Assembly (NCBI RefSeq): GCF_009905605.1
Contig: NZ_JAAAKZ010000001.1
Span: 248,001-312,000 of the forward strand
Length of the DNA: 64,000 nucleotides
Direction of reading: 5' to 3'
From: Runella sp. CRIBMP
Lineage (GTDB): Bacteria; Bacteroidota; Bacteroidia; Cytophagales; Spirosomataceae
Shown: one piece after another, positions 1-8,995 of the stretch
Position numbering within the stretch: the first letter of the stretch is position 1
How the letters are laid out: each line of letters begins with the position of its first letter
Position numbers and translations under genes: made by a program
The notes under the pieces: generated by a model
What the model was told of the DNA's origin: nothing
What the model saw: the letters and a program-made list of their open reading frames with translations, nothing else
Database searches by the model: none

Positions 1-1189
1 CCAGCTCAGCCACTTCGGCGGGTGGGTTTTTGAAGGAGTTGAGCAGCAAATCACGCGTGACGAAATTGTGGACGGCGTGGCCGCCTTCGTGCAGCAGCGT
101 GACCAAATCGCGGAGGTTGGAGGTGGCGTTCATGAAGATAAACGGCACACCGATTTCTTCCAGCGGATAGTTATACCCGCCCGGTGCCTTGCCCTTGCGC
201 GACTCGAGGTCGAGGTGGCCCATGGCTTTCATTACGCGTAGATAATCACCCAATTCGGCATTAAGAAGGGTGAAACAGGTGATGGTTTTTTCCAACAATT
301 CTTCCCCCGTGCTGAACGGCTTGAGCGGCGGGCGGTTTTGAGGGTCTACCTTAAAATCCCACGGGCGCAGGCTGTCGAGTTGGAGGGCTTCTTTGCGCTC
401 AGCGGCCATGTCGTTGAGCATAGGCACCACGGCTTCGGCCACCGATTCATGGAAGTTAAAGCAGTCTTGTGGCGTGTAATCAAAGCGGCCCAGTGCGGCA
501 AACATATAATCACGAAAATTGGCAAAACCTGCATTAACAGCCAGTTGATGCCGTAAATCGCGTAGTGTGTTTAGTAATTCATCCAATTGGTCTTTGCTTT
601 CAAATCGGCGCACCTGAAGTTTATTCCAGACCAGTTCGCGCAGGACACGGTCGGTGGATTGGAGATAATCAGAGGCTTTTTGAAGGGTTACTTCTTCGCC
701 ATCGATGTTGACGGTCATGGCTCCAACGATGGCCCCGTATTTGGCCTGCTCGGTTTGGATTTGGGTTTGAATCGGTATGTTTTCTTCACGAAAGATTTCA
801 ATCGCTTTTTTCATACTCCGCAGTGTAATGTCGAAGCCGCTGTCTTTCAATTCGCCCAAATACGGGCTTTCCAACGCTTTTTTATCCAACTCGTTGCCGT
901 AAGCGGAAAGGTGGGGTTGGAAATTTTCCACAAAATCGTTGAACTCCTTTTGGTACTGCTCACTTGCGGTGTCGCAGGTCATGCGGATATAACGCCACGC
1001 AAAATTTTCGGAAAGGTAAGACTCTAATTCGCTTTTGTCCAGAAACCACTGGCGCAGGTCATCTACGGAATAAATTGCGCGTTTTTTAAGGTTTTCGTAA
1101 AACGGCTGCAGTTGCTCCCACGTTGTTAATTCAAATTCTTCGCCCAAAAAGGTACGTGCGGGACGTTGAGGGATGGTTATTGCTGACAT
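1..1189 (-). CDS. M3 family oligoendopeptidase (PepF-like), C-terminus cut by window edge
   Basis: Reading the reverse strand from an ATG at 1189 gives an open frame of 396 codons that runs off the left edge of the window, so the C-terminal third is missing. It carries the zinc-binding HEGGH motif (HExxH type) at residues 367-371, inside LLHEGGHAVH, which fits the position expected in M3B oligoendopeptidases of roughly 560-600 residues. The family hydrolyses short peptides in the cytoplasm using one zinc ion. The third metal ligand lies in the missing part and cannot be checked. No signal peptide is visible. Family call is firm; substrate is unknown. Confidence 0.9.
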   Translation of the reverse strand, partial: MSAITIPQRPARTFLGEEFELTTWEQLQPFYENLKKRAIYSVDDLRQWFLDKSELESYLSENFAWRYIRMTCDTASEQYQKEFNDFVENFQPHLSAYGNELDKKALESPYLGELKDSGFDITLRSMKKAIEIFREENIPIQTQIQTEQAKYGAIVGAMTVNIDGEEVTLQKASDYLQSTDRVLRELVWNKLQVRRFESKDQLDELLNTLRDLRHQLAVNAGFANFRDYMFAALGRFDYTPQDCFNFHESVAEAVVPMLNDMAAERKEALQLDSLRPWDFKVDPQNRPPLKPFSTGEELLEKTITCFTLLNAELGDYLRVMKAMGHLDLESRKGKAPGGYNYPLEEIGVPFIFMNATSNLRDLVTLLHEGGHAVHNFVTRDLLLNSFKNPPAEVAEL

Positions 1190-1318
1190 AAAGCTAATTT
1201 TGCAATGTTTTGGTTTTGTTCACTAACAAAGGAAGCCAAAAAATGGTTTTATCAACAAAGAATGTCAAACAAGTAATTGACCCTAGATAAAGACCGTTGA
1301 AAAGTTATTTGTAAATCT

Positions 1319-1789
1319 TTGTTTATCAGTATACTACTAGCCGTTATGTTTTTAAATATTCTTCTGGTTGTCGGAACATTTGTTTTTATGGAGGGCTTTG
1401 CGTGGTTTGCGCACAAGTACATTATGCACGGATTGATGTGGAATTGGCACGAATCGCACCATGTGCATCATAAAGGATGGTGGGAAACCAATGATTTGTT
1501 CGGGATTATTTTTGGAGTTACGGCCACAGCCCTAATTGTGATCGGTTCTGAAATTGAATCCCTGCGTTGGTTGATGTACGTGGGCTTTGGTATTACGCTT
1601 TATGGTATTTCTTACTTTATTTTTCATGATGTGATTGTGCATCGGCGGGTTAAAATCAAATTCAAAACCAAAAATCGTTACTTAAACCGCATCATTCGGG
1701 CGCATTATGTACACCACAAAGTGCATGAGCGCGACGGCGCGGAAGCCTTCGGATTTTTATACGCCCCCAAAAAATACGAAAAATCGTAG
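1319..1789 (+). CDS. crtZ: Beta-carotene hydroxylase-like (fatty acid hydroxylase superfamily)
   Basis: A 156-residue membrane protein with the histidine clusters of non-heme di-iron hydroxylases: HKYIMH at 32-37, HESHH at 44-48, HDVIVH at 103-108 and HYVHH at 129-133. Length and motif spacing match CrtZ, which adds 3-hydroxyl groups to beta-carotene rings to make zeaxanthin. Hydrophobic segments flank the clusters. The frame is bounded by a stop at 1298. The only start choices before the first His cluster are a TTG at 1319 and an ATG at 1346 (residue 10); the ATG would still keep all the histidines. No other carotenoid gene lies nearby, so it looks like a stand-alone pigment-tailoring gene. 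Confidence 0.85.
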   Translation: MFISILLAVMFLNILLVVGTFVFMEGFAWFAHKYIMHGLMWNWHESHHVHHKGWWETNDLFGIIFGVTATALIVIGSEIESLRWLMYVGFGITLYGISYFIFHDVIVHRRVKIKFKTKNRYLNRIIRAHYVHHKVHERDGAEAFGFLYAPKKYEKS

Positions 1790-1794
1790 GGGCG

Positions 1795-1831
1795 GGGCCG
1801 AATCGTGGGGCTGTTTACCTCGGCCCTTTTT
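1795..1831 (+). terminator. Rho-independent terminator after crtZ
   Basis: A 7-bp GC-rich stem (GGGCCGA at 1795-1801 pairing with TCGGCCC at 1820-1826) is followed directly by five T residues. It begins six bases after the crtZ stop codon. Confidence 0.6.
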
Positions 1832-1848
1832 CTTTAAAAGTCAAATAG

Positions 1849-1856
1849 TAGTTTTG
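1849..1856 (+). promoter_or_regulatory. Candidate Bacteroidota -7 element (TAGTTTTG)
   Basis: TAGTTTTG matches the Bacteroidota TAnnTTTG promoter element and lies 38 bases upstream of the ThuA-like gene start, after the crtZ terminator. The upstream -33 TTTG partner is only weakly represented by a T-run near 1827-1830, so the promoter is plausible but unproven. Confidence 0.35.
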
Positions 1857-1894
1857 TGGAGAGCCTTTCTTTTATCTGAAAATACTGGACAATT

Positions 1895-2653
1895 ATGAGA
1901 AATACGTTTTATCTCTGCGCGTTACTTTTTGCGCTTTCAATCAGTTCGTTTGGACAGAAAAAGAAAAAAGTTGCTGCGACCAAAGACGCCATTTTGGTTT
2001 TTTCCAAGACAAAAGGCTATCGTCATGCGTCTATTCCGAAGGGAAGAGAAGCCCTAGTGCTGATGGGGCAACAGAATAAATTTTCGGTAGATACTACTGA
2101 GGATGCCTCCGTTTTTACGCTCGAAAATCTAAAAAAATATAAGGCAGTTGTGTTTTTGAGTACCACGGGTAATATTCTGGACGAAACACAGCAGGCCGCT
2201 TTTGAACAATACGTTCGCGGTGGTGGCGGTTTTGTGGGCATCCACGCAGCGGCTGATACTGAATATGACTGGCCTTGGTACAATCAATTGGTTGGCGCTT
2301 ATTTTTTGAGTCACCCCAAGCAGCAAAATGTGGATGTGGTAGTCCATGACCATACGCACCCTTCTACGGTGATGCTGCCCGACCGCTGGAAGCGTTTTGA
2401 CGAACTTTACAGTTATAAAAAGATAATATTAGGTATCAAAGTCTTAGCTACGCTCGATGAAAGTACGTACCAGGGAGGTGCCAATGGCGTAAACCACCCG
2501 TTTATATGGTACCGTGAGTTTGATGGAGGCCGTTCTTTCTATACAGGAGGAGGCCATACAGATGAGTCGTATGTTGAACCCTTATTTGTGCAACATTTGC
2601 TGGGGGGAATAGAGTATGCGATGGGTCGTAAATCCGCAAAGAAACCGATGTAA
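1895..2653 (+). CDS. Secreted ThuA-like domain protein
   Basis: A 252-residue protein with a cleavable signal peptide (about residues 1-20), then a single ThuA-like (class I glutamine amidotransferase-like fold) domain. Diagnostic stretches are the early KTKGYRHASI, the central GGGFVGIHAAADTEYDW, and the late TGGGHTDESY. ThuA-like proteins are common in Bacteroidota and Planctomycetota next to carbohydrate-oxidation genes; the biochemical role is not settled. It is transcribed alone between two terminators here. A second ThuA domain occurs in the fusion protein at 45699-49490. Confidence 0.85.
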   Translation: MRNTFYLCALLFALSISSFGQKKKKVAATKDAILVFSKTKGYRHASIPKGREALVLMGQQNKFSVDTTEDASVFTLENLKKYKAVVFLSTTGNILDETQQAAFEQYVRGGGGFVGIHAAADTEYDWPWYNQLVGAYFLSHPKQQNVDVVVHDHTHPSTVMLPDRWKRFDELYSYKKIILGIKVLATLDESTYQGGANGVNHPFIWYREFDGGRSFYTGGGHTDESYVEPLFVQHLLGGIEYAMGRKSAKKPM

Positions 2654-2684
2654 GGGGTTACGTTGGTAATTTAGTACAATCACG

Positions 2685-2727
2685 CGCAGTCGGTTCTTTA
2701 TCTTAAAGGGCCGGCTGCGTTTTTTTT
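2685..2727 (+). terminator. Rho-independent terminator
   Basis: A 15-bp stem with three G-U pairs (2685-2699 with 2705-2719), a 5-base loop, and a run of eight T residues. It closes the ThuA-like transcription unit. Confidence 0.8.
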
Positions 2728-2818
2728 GGGCTTTTTTGAGGAGAGAATTCCCCAGTTTAACGCCTGATACGCGTTGGAATGCGTTTTTTACTATGAATCG
2801 AAACAAAATAGTAAAATC

Positions 2819-3478
2819 ATGAAAACGAATGTATTACTGCTGGCATTACTCTTGGTTCAGGGAGTATCTTGGGCGCAGGATGGAACAAAATTTTTTAGTT
2901 TGGGTCTTCGGGCAGGGGCGAATCTTTCGCAGGTGAGAGGCAATGATTTATCACTCGGTAATAACGCCAACACCTGGCAATTGAGTGATAAAAGCAACCG
3001 AGTATGGGGAGCTACGGGAGGGATTTTTATGAGAATTGGCCGTACTTTTTATGTACAACCCGAAATTATGTTTTCCCAAAAAGGCGGACAATTTAGCCTG
3101 TACGATGGTACTGCCACCACTACCAAGAGTTTCAAAATGTCCAATATAGATTTTCCATTGATGTTTGGGGTTAAAATTGCGCGTTTTTTGCGTATCAATG
3201 CGGGCCCTGTAGCGGCGTTTAATATCGGCAACAGCGGAAATTTGAAAGATGCTTTCAATGATTATACCAACGAAGATACGTTTGATGACGCTTTTCGTCG
3301 TGCATCGTTGGGGTATCAGGCAGGGATTGGAATTGACGTAGGTAAGTTGAATTTTGACCTGCGCTACGAGGGAAATTTAACGGATGTTGTTAAACTTAAA
3401 TTGGATAACCCGCAGGCACAGGCGCAATTTGAACGCAAACTTAATCTGTTGCAAGCCACCATTGGCTTTGCGTTTTAG
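2819..3478 (+). CDS. PorT-like outer membrane beta-barrel protein
   Basis: A 219-residue protein that starts with a signal peptide (MKTNVLLLALLLVQGVSWAQ) followed by alternating beta-strand sequence with glycine- and aromatic-rich turns (SLGLRAGANLSQ, VQPEIMFSQKGGQF) and a C-terminal aromatic residue (TIGFAF), typical of small outer membrane barrels of the porin/PorT family in Bacteroidota. The ATG at 2819 was chosen over an upstream in-frame ATG at 2774 because the signal peptide begins there. It probably sits in the outer membrane; ligand or partner is unknown. Confidence 0.8.
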   Translation: MKTNVLLLALLLVQGVSWAQDGTKFFSLGLRAGANLSQVRGNDLSLGNNANTWQLSDKSNRVWGATGGIFMRIGRTFYVQPEIMFSQKGGQFSLYDGTATTTKSFKMSNIDFPLMFGVKIARFLRINAGPVAAFNIGNSGNLKDAFNDYTNEDTFDDAFRRASLGYQAGIGIDVGKLNFDLRYEGNLTDVVKLKLDNPQAQAQFERKLNLLQATIGFAF

Positions 3479-3504
3479 ACTACATAGTTAAAGCCTAACG
3501 GCTT

Positions 3505-3568
3505 AATAAAGAAGGGTTAAAGGGCCAAAGCAATTTTCTGCTTTCATCCCCTTTAACCCTTCTTTATT
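3505..3568. terminator. Bidirectional terminator, 20-bp perfect inverted repeat
   Basis: Positions 3505-3524 and 3549-3568 are perfect reverse complements with a 24-base loop. The A-rich outer left arm and T-rich outer right arm suit termination in both directions, between the barrel gene (+) and the proline-rich gene (-). Confidence 0.75.
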
Positions 3569-3583
3569 TTATTCCTGACAAGG

Positions 3584-3838
3584 TTATTTCTCAAAAACGT
3601 CTTTTTGCCCATTTACCACTTCGTTGGACTTGTTTAAGATTTCTTCCTGCCCGTTTATCTCGTGCTTTTGTGGGTTTGGATTTGTTTGTTTGTCGGGGTC
3701 TATTTCGGGCGGAACCGAGGGAATAGGTACCTCAGGTTGGTGTATCTCTGGCTGGGCCGGATGTGGCTTAATCTCGGGCGACGGGTGCGGTGGCGCAGGT
3801 GGCGGTGTGGGCTCTTGCCCTGGAGCTGGTGTTTGCAT
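3584..3838 (-). CDS. Small proline-rich hypothetical protein
   Basis: An 84-residue protein starting at MQTPAPGQEP; an upstream in-frame ATG at 3883 would add 15 residues that look unlike the rest. The first two thirds is rich in proline, glutamate, histidine and lysine (many PxxP steps); the tail is charged and probably helical. No signal peptide or membrane segment. It ends just beside the bidirectional terminator. No family recognised. The reverse frame also stays open, but its codon content looks like the complement of a proline-rich gene. Confidence 0.5.
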   Translation of the reverse strand: MQTPAPGQEPTPPPAPPHPSPEIKPHPAQPEIHQPEVPIPSVPPEIDPDKQTNPNPQKHEINGQEEILNKSNEVVNGQKDVFEK

Positions 3839-3985
3839 GATTTTGGTGTTTATTTTAGTGATATGAATGTGTAGAAAAATCAAAAACCCATGCCAGTCTT
3901 TTTGGGGAACATTTACCTCAAATTCGTTTTTTCTCGCTTTGGAATGGGAATTTTATTGAGAGGGTAATCAAAACAGTGAACAGCT

Positions 3986-5179
3986 ATGCCTCCAATTCCT
4001 CAAAATTTTCAGTTGCCGTACGTGGCCCGGTTGGCCTTTGCACTTATCAGTATTACGATACTGGTTTATTGGATGTATGTTTTAGATTCGATTATAACAC
4101 TTCTTTTATTCTCAGTTATTATTTCGATTGCGCTGTATCCGCTTACGGCTTGGCTTGAGCGAAAGGGTTTTCCCCGGATGCTGGCCATTACGGTTTCTAT
4201 TTTGGCGTTTTCGCTGGTTGCGGCGGGTATTGCTACTTTGTTGGTGTATCAAGTCACTGATTTTACGACGATGCTTCCGCAATTGATTCAAAAAATAAAT
4301 GCCTCTCTCAACAAATTGCAGCTTTGGGCTTACGATAGGTTCAATATTCCGCCCAGTCGTCAGTTGAAAGAAATTCAAAAGTACTATCAAAATATGGCCG
4401 AAGGCGGCGGTGCGCTGGTAGGGACTGCTGTCACTACAACTACTTCTATGCTAGGAAATCTGTCGATTTTGCCCGTTTATATCTTTTTTCTGTTGTATTA
4501 CCGGGATATGTTTCGTCAGTTTTTTTGTAAAGTGTTTGTTTCTGCCAAAAAAACGCAAGTCCATGAAGTGCTGGACAAAATCTATGAAGTGGTACACAGC
4601 TACTTATCAGGGCTCTTTATCGTGACACTCATTGTAGGTACGCTCAATTCGGTCGGCCTATTGATATTAGGGATTCCGTCGGCGATTTTCTTTGGGTTTC
4701 TGGCGGCAATGTTGCTGATTATCCCCTACATAGGTATTTTAATTGGCTCTATTTTGCCCATTGTTGTGGCGTTAGTTACCAAGGATTCACCCATGTATGC
4801 GTTGGGTGTGGCGGGTATTTTCTTTTTTGTACAAATGCTCGAAGGAAACGTCATCACCCCCTACATTGTAGGTTCAAAGATAAGTGTAAACCCTTTAATT
4901 GCCATCGTTGGCTTATTTTTAGGCGGTTCTCTTTGGGGGATTGCGGGGCTGGCTTTGGCGCTGCCACTTACGGCCATCATTAAGGTGGTCTTTGATGCCG
5001 TAGATTATTTAAAACCATACGGATACTTGATGGGAGAACCAGACATCTCGAAAGAACGCGCCGTAAAAAGCCGGAAAGTACAACAAATCGAACGCGAAGT
5101 TGTGGACACCATTACTGATACAACCAACGAAGTAAAGTCACTTTTTAAGAAAAAACGCGCTGGGAAATCGACTGTTTAG
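3986..5179 (+). CDS. AI-2E family transporter / PerM-like permease
   Basis: A 397-residue integral membrane protein with about seven or eight hydrophobic segments between residues 15 and 345. The arrangement is that of the AI-2E (UPF0118) family: paired N-terminal helices, a soluble helical region about residues 105-155, a helix cluster, and the PYIGILIGSILPI-type conserved stretch. The C-terminal 55 residues are charged and cytosolic. Family members have been linked to autoinducer-2 export or sodium/proton exchange, so the substrate cannot be named. It stands alone. Confidence 0.85.
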   Translation: MPPIPQNFQLPYVARLAFALISITILVYWMYVLDSIITLLLFSVIISIALYPLTAWLERKGFPRMLAITVSILAFSLVAAGIATLLVYQVTDFTTMLPQLIQKINASLNKLQLWAYDRFNIPPSRQLKEIQKYYQNMAEGGGALVGTAVTTTTSMLGNLSILPVYIFFLLYYRDMFRQFFCKVFVSAKKTQVHEVLDKIYEVVHSYLSGLFIVTLIVGTLNSVGLLILGIPSAIFFGFLAAMLLIIPYIGILIGSILPIVVALVTKDSPMYALGVAGIFFFVQMLEGNVITPYIVGSKISVNPLIAIVGLFLGGSLWGIAGLALALPLTAIIKVVFDAVDYLKPYGYLMGEPDISKERAVKSRKVQQIEREVVDTITDTTNEVKSLFKKKRAGKSTV

Positions 5180-5307
5180 TAAAGATGGGGAAATTATTGC
5201 CCATTCTTGATGCGGTTTCCCCACTTTCGGAACGGGACTTATTTGGCATGAAATTTTTGATTTCTAGGGCATAATTATGAAAACTTTATGTTTAATACTA
5301 CACAACC

Positions 5308-7122
5308 ATGGAAATCGAATCTGTAGCAAAGTATCCTAAAAGCGAAGTCGCCGGCATGGGGGCAAATGCCACGGAAACAGGAGTATCGTTTAGGGTTTGG
5401 GCACCCAACGCCCAAAAAGTATTTGTCATGGGCGACTTCAATGACTGGGACCGAAGTACCATTCCGCTGTTGCAGGAACAAAACGGCTATTGGTCGGTAG
5501 AAGTACCCGAAGCAACCGCTGGACAGCAATATAAATATGTATTGAAGACAAAAGCGGGAGAATTGATAAAAAATGACCCTTATGCGCGAGAATTGACCAA
5601 TTCAATCGGCAACAGTATTATACATAATCCTGCTTTTGACTGGGAAAGCGAAGATTTTCGTATTCCTGATTGGAACGAAATGGTAATCTATGAACTTCAC
5701 GTCGGCACTTTCAATGTCAAGGAAAAAGGAAAGCCTGGAGATTTTTATGGAGTCATCGAACGCCTCGATTATTTGAAAGCGCTGGGTGTCAATGCCATCG
5801 AAATTATGCCCGTGGCTGAATTCCCAGGCGGGCATTCGTGGGGCTACAACCCCGCTCATCCTTTTGCGGTTGAATCAGAATACGGCGGTCCAACTGGGCT
5901 GAAAGCTTTGGTGAAGGCTGCTCATGCTGCAGGAATCGCGGTGATACTTGACGTGGTTTATAACCATTTTGGCCCCACCGATATGGACTTGTGGCAGTTT
6001 GACGGCTGGCAGGAAAATGGAATGGGCGGTATTTATTTTTACAACGACTGGCGTGCCAAAACCCCGTGGGGCGATACCCGACCCGATTATGGCCGTGCAG
6101 AAGTGCGTCAATACATTAGAGATAATGCCTTGATGTGGCTGGAAGACTACCATATTGATGGATTACGAATGGATATGGTGCCTTACATTAGGAATGTGAA
6201 CGCAGATGAAAATCCTGCCAACGATTTGAAAGATGGGTATAGCCTGATTCAGTGGATTAATTCTGAAATTCACAATCGGTTTCCAGGGCGTTTTACCGTA
6301 GCGGAAGACCTCCACTGCCTAGATTTTATCACTGCCCCCGTCGAACACGGCGGATTGGGCTACAGTAGTCAGTGGGATGGTGGCTTTGTACATCCGATTC
6401 GGAAAGCAATTATTGACATGCACGATGAAGGCCGCAATATGAATGCAGTGGCGGCGTCTATTACGCATCGTTACAACAATGACGCATTTCAACGCGTGAT
6501 TTATACTGAGTCGCACGATGAAGTATCCAACGGGCAGGCCCGAGTGGTACAGGAAATAGCTGGTCAGGACGATGTCAACACGTGGTACGCCAAAAAACGC
6601 GCCACGCTCGGAGTGGCACTGATGATGACCGCCCCGGGAATTCCGATGTTGTTTCAGGGGCAGACAATTTTGGCCAATCGGTGGTTTGATGACCAAGATC
6701 CCCTTGATTGGAATCGTTTTTCAGAATTTAAAGGGATTACAAAACTGCACCGCGACCTGATTCATTTAAGGCTCAATAAGCGGGGTTATACGCGGGGCCT
6801 TTCGGGGCAACATGTGCAGATATTAAACGTAGATAATGACCGTAAGCTGATTGCTTTTCACCGTTGGAAAGACGGCGGCGCAGGAGATACCACGGTGGTA
6901 GTGATGAACTTCTCGCATCAGGCCATTGACAATTATTCATTAACGTTTCCTGAAGAGGGAGTCTGGAAAATCAGATTCAACAGCGACTGGGAGGGTTATG
7001 ACAGTGACTTTGAAAACTATTTCAGCTTCGATACCGAAGCCTTAGGGCATCGCGAGAACGCCCTATTTGTGGCAACAGTGTCCATTGGACCGTATAGTAC
7101 AATTATTTATTCAAAAGAATAA
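5308..7122 (+). CDS. GH13 alpha-amylase family enzyme with CBM48, branching-enzyme-like
   Basis: A 604-residue cytoplasmic enzyme. Residues about 15-105 form a CBM48/isoamylase N-terminal domain (VRVWAPNA-like, VMGDFNDWD). The TIM barrel has the four GH13 signatures: DVVYNH at 215-220, the nucleophile D289 in DGLRMDMV, the acid/base E333 in FTVAED, and D404 in ESHDE. A small C-terminal beta domain ends the protein. The sequence resembles 1,4-alpha-glucan branching enzymes and malto-oligosyltrehalose trehalohydrolases; it is shorter than classic GlgB. I favour glycogen/alpha-glucan remodelling. A lipoprotein gene follows after a short gap. Confidence 0.85.
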   Translation: MEIESVAKYPKSEVAGMGANATETGVSFRVWAPNAQKVFVMGDFNDWDRSTIPLLQEQNGYWSVEVPEATAGQQYKYVLKTKAGELIKNDPYARELTNSIGNSIIHNPAFDWESEDFRIPDWNEMVIYELHVGTFNVKEKGKPGDFYGVIERLDYLKALGVNAIEIMPVAEFPGGHSWGYNPAHPFAVESEYGGPTGLKALVKAAHAAGIAVILDVVYNHFGPTDMDLWQFDGWQENGMGGIYFYNDWRAKTPWGDTRPDYGRAEVRQYIRDNALMWLEDYHIDGLRMDMVPYIRNVNADENPANDLKDGYSLIQWINSEIHNRFPGRFTVAEDLHCLDFITAPVEHGGLGYSSQWDGGFVHPIRKAIIDMHDEGRNMNAVAASITHRYNNDAFQRVIYTESHDEVSNGQARVVQEIAGQDDVNTWYAKKRATLGVALMMTAPGIPMLFQGQTILANRWFDDQDPLDWNRFSEFKGITKLHRDLIHLRLNKRGYTRGLSGQHVQILNVDNDRKLIAFHRWKDGGAGDTTVVVMNFSHQAIDNYSLTFPEEGVWKIRFNSDWEGYDSDFENYFSFDTEALGHRENALFVATVSIGPYSTIIYSKE

Positions 7123-7158
7123 TGCATGTTTCACTTAAAACCAACCAAACAAAAAAGT

Positions 7159-7617
7159 ATGAAAACGGTAAAAACGCTCACAATATCAATGATGGTTTCT
7201 GGGGTACTGATAATGGCAGGTTGCTCGCGCGACGATAAGCGCGAAGCCGCCGACAGCGTACAGGACGCTCAGGAAAAAGTAGAAAATACGGCCGATAACG
7301 TAGCCGAAGATGTCAAAGAAGCAGGCAATGAAACGGCTGCTGAAATAGAAGCCGAACGCAAGGAAATATCGGCAAAAATAGAAGAGCGCAAAGTGGCTCT
7401 TAAAAATGAAATGGACCGGATTGACCGAAAAATCAAAACGACTTCGGCCAAAGAAAAAGAAAAATGGCAGGCTCGCCGGGACGACTTGAAAGAAGATATG
7501 AACGAATTGGATATGCAATTGGCAGAAGTGAAAAAAGACGTAAAACGCGACTGGAAACAGTTTAAGCGGGATGTAAATGCCAAAATTGACAAGATTCAGG
7601 AAGACATCGAAAAGTAA
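7159..7617 (+). CDS. Coiled-coil lipoprotein of unknown function
   Basis: A 152-residue protein starting at MKTVKTLTIS; an upstream in-frame ATG at 7126 precedes the signal peptide and is less likely. A lipobox (IMAGC) puts a lipidated cysteine at about residue 22. The mature part is almost entirely charged heptad-like helix, rich in Glu, Lys and Ala, for about 120 residues. It is probably anchored to the inner face of the outer membrane or the periplasmic face of the inner membrane. It follows the GH13 gene by 36 bases and may share its transcript. Helical composition resembles the LEA-like proteins at 10679 and 11853. Confidence 0.75.
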   Translation: MKTVKTLTISMMVSGVLIMAGCSRDDKREAADSVQDAQEKVENTADNVAEDVKEAGNETAAEIEAERKEISAKIEERKVALKNEMDRIDRKIKTTSAKEKEKWQARRDDLKEDMNELDMQLAEVKKDVKRDWKQFKRDVNAKIDKIQEDIEK

Positions 7618-7630
7618 TGCGTACGTAGCG

Positions 7631-7667
7631 AGAGCCAAGCTGTGACACTCACGGCTTGGCTCTATTT
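7631..7667 (+). terminator. Rho-independent terminator
   Basis: AGAGCCAAGC at 7631-7640 pairs with 7654-7663, extended inward by four more pairs (one G-U), with a 5-base loop, then ATTT. It closes the GH13-lipoprotein unit. Confidence 0.7.
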
Positions 7668-7718
7668 AAAACAGAATACTCAACGTTGAGAATATAAATA
7701 TTAAATCGAAAGCGGAGA

Positions 7719-8111
7719 ATGGAAAGTGTGAAAGAGTCGATAAAGATGCAGTTTAGAAAACTGTGGTCGCTGTACCTGTGCCGCCGGCAATTGTGCAAGC
7801 AGCTCGAAAAGGAGGTATTTTCTGATGACAGGCAGGCATTTGTCCGGCATTTTTACAATGAAACCGATCTTTTTTTGAAGGAAGTTAGCCAGTTTGATTG
7901 GGTAAGGGGGCATGTGTGTCTGCCAATTGTCAAGGATTGTAAAAGTTTGCAGGATACCGATAGACAGCTACTCAAGACCTACACGGGCTTACAGGCAGAT
8001 GCATCATGGGAGCTAGAATACCCAGAATTGGCCCGTTTTTTACTGCGTAATTTGAGCCGAATAAGGGCCTCGCTTCGATTATTGCGTTATTTGACCCCAT
8101 CAGGATTGTAA
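7719..8111 (+). CDS. Hypothetical protein, 130 residues
   Basis: An open frame of 130 residues, strongly helical in composition, rich in Leu, Arg and Lys, with a basic N-terminal third and a LLRNLSRIRASLRLLRYL-like basic amphipathic tail. No membrane segment, signal peptide or family motif was recognised. It precedes the transglutaminase-like gene in the same direction by 75 bases. A shorter antisense frame overlaps it but has no better support. Confidence 0.5.
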   Translation: MESVKESIKMQFRKLWSLYLCRRQLCKQLEKEVFSDDRQAFVRHFYNETDLFLKEVSQFDWVRGHVCLPIVKDCKSLQDTDRQLLKTYTGLQADASWELEYPELARFLLRNLSRIRASLRLLRYLTPSGL

Positions 8112-8186
8112 ACAAAACGATACTCAACATTTTGCATTACCTTTATCTTCTCTAAATTTTATTCATTTTACGCATCACCCACCGTC

Positions 8187-8981
8187 ATGAAACTCAAAGG
8201 AAAAAGTGTGTTTAAATACACTGTCAATAATCCTACGCCCGTACAAATGCTGCTGCGGTCGAGGCGGCAAGAAGGGCAATCAATCATCAGAGAAGAATTC
8301 AGCATTGACCCTGTCATACCTTTTGTAGAATTTATCGATCAGTTCGGCAATCAGTGCCAACGAGCCGTTTTGCCTGTGGGTGATGTTACTATCACCATGG
8401 AAGCAGAAGCGCTTGTTGAGCCGGGTTTGGTTCCGCCGCAACCGTTGCCCGCGTATGTACCCGTAGAACAACTTCCCGATGAAGTCATGATGTTTTTGTT
8501 GCCCAGCCGTTATTGCCAATCAGATCTGTACGAAATCAACAATTTAGCCTTTGAAATTGTCGGAAATCTTGACCCAGGCTACGCGCAGGTAGAAGCTATC
8601 AGAAACTGGATTCATCAAAATATTAGCTACCAATACAACACCTCTAGCTCCGTAACTACGGCTTTGGATACTATTTATCAGCGCGTGGGCGTGTGTCGTG
8701 ATTTTACCCATCTGGGCCTTGCCCTAACCCGTAGTCTTTCGATTCCGGCACGTATGACAGTGGGCTATTTGGACAAGCTGGAATACATGGATTTACATGC
8801 GTGGTTTGATGCCTTTGTGGGCGGAAAATGGTACACGTTTGATGCGGTGCAGGCCCAAACGCACGGAAGCAGAATTGTGATTGGATACGGCCGTGATGCG
8901 GCTGATGTGGCGATGATTACGCAATTTGGAAATGCGCAGCTTTTATCACTTGAAGTGACAACGGAAGAAATAATGGACTGA
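8187..8981 (+). CDS. Transglutaminase-like family protein
   Basis: A 264-residue protein. After an N-terminal beta-rich region (1-115) comes a transglutaminase-like core with the catalytic triad visible: Cys170 in VGVCRDFTHL, His204 in LHAWFDAF and Asp219 in TFDA. No signal peptide, so probably cytoplasmic. Such proteins are usually cysteine proteases or amidases rather than true cross-linkers. It converges with the sigma factor gene on the other strand, whose stop lies 14 bases downstream. Confidence 0.85.
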   Translation: MKLKGKSVFKYTVNNPTPVQMLLRSRRQEGQSIIREEFSIDPVIPFVEFIDQFGNQCQRAVLPVGDVTITMEAEALVEPGLVPPQPLPAYVPVEQLPDEVMMFLLPSRYCQSDLYEINNLAFEIVGNLDPGYAQVEAIRNWIHQNISYQYNTSSSVTTALDTIYQRVGVCRDFTHLGLALTRSLSIPARMTVGYLDKLEYMDLHAWFDAFVGGKWYTFDAVQAQTHGSRIVIGYGRDAADVAMITQFGNAQLLSLEVTTEEIMD

Positions 8982-8995
8982 AGAGTGTTGAGGTG

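Noticed and set aside
587-1027. A 146-codon plus-strand frame inside the first gene
   Set aside because: It is antisense to the M3 peptidase, whose minus-strand frame has HEGGH and matches family sequence along its length.
5186-5223. Hairpin TGGGGAAA/TTTCCCCA after the AI-2E permease gene
   Set aside because: Only 8 bp with a 22-base loop and no T-run; too weak to annotate as a terminator.
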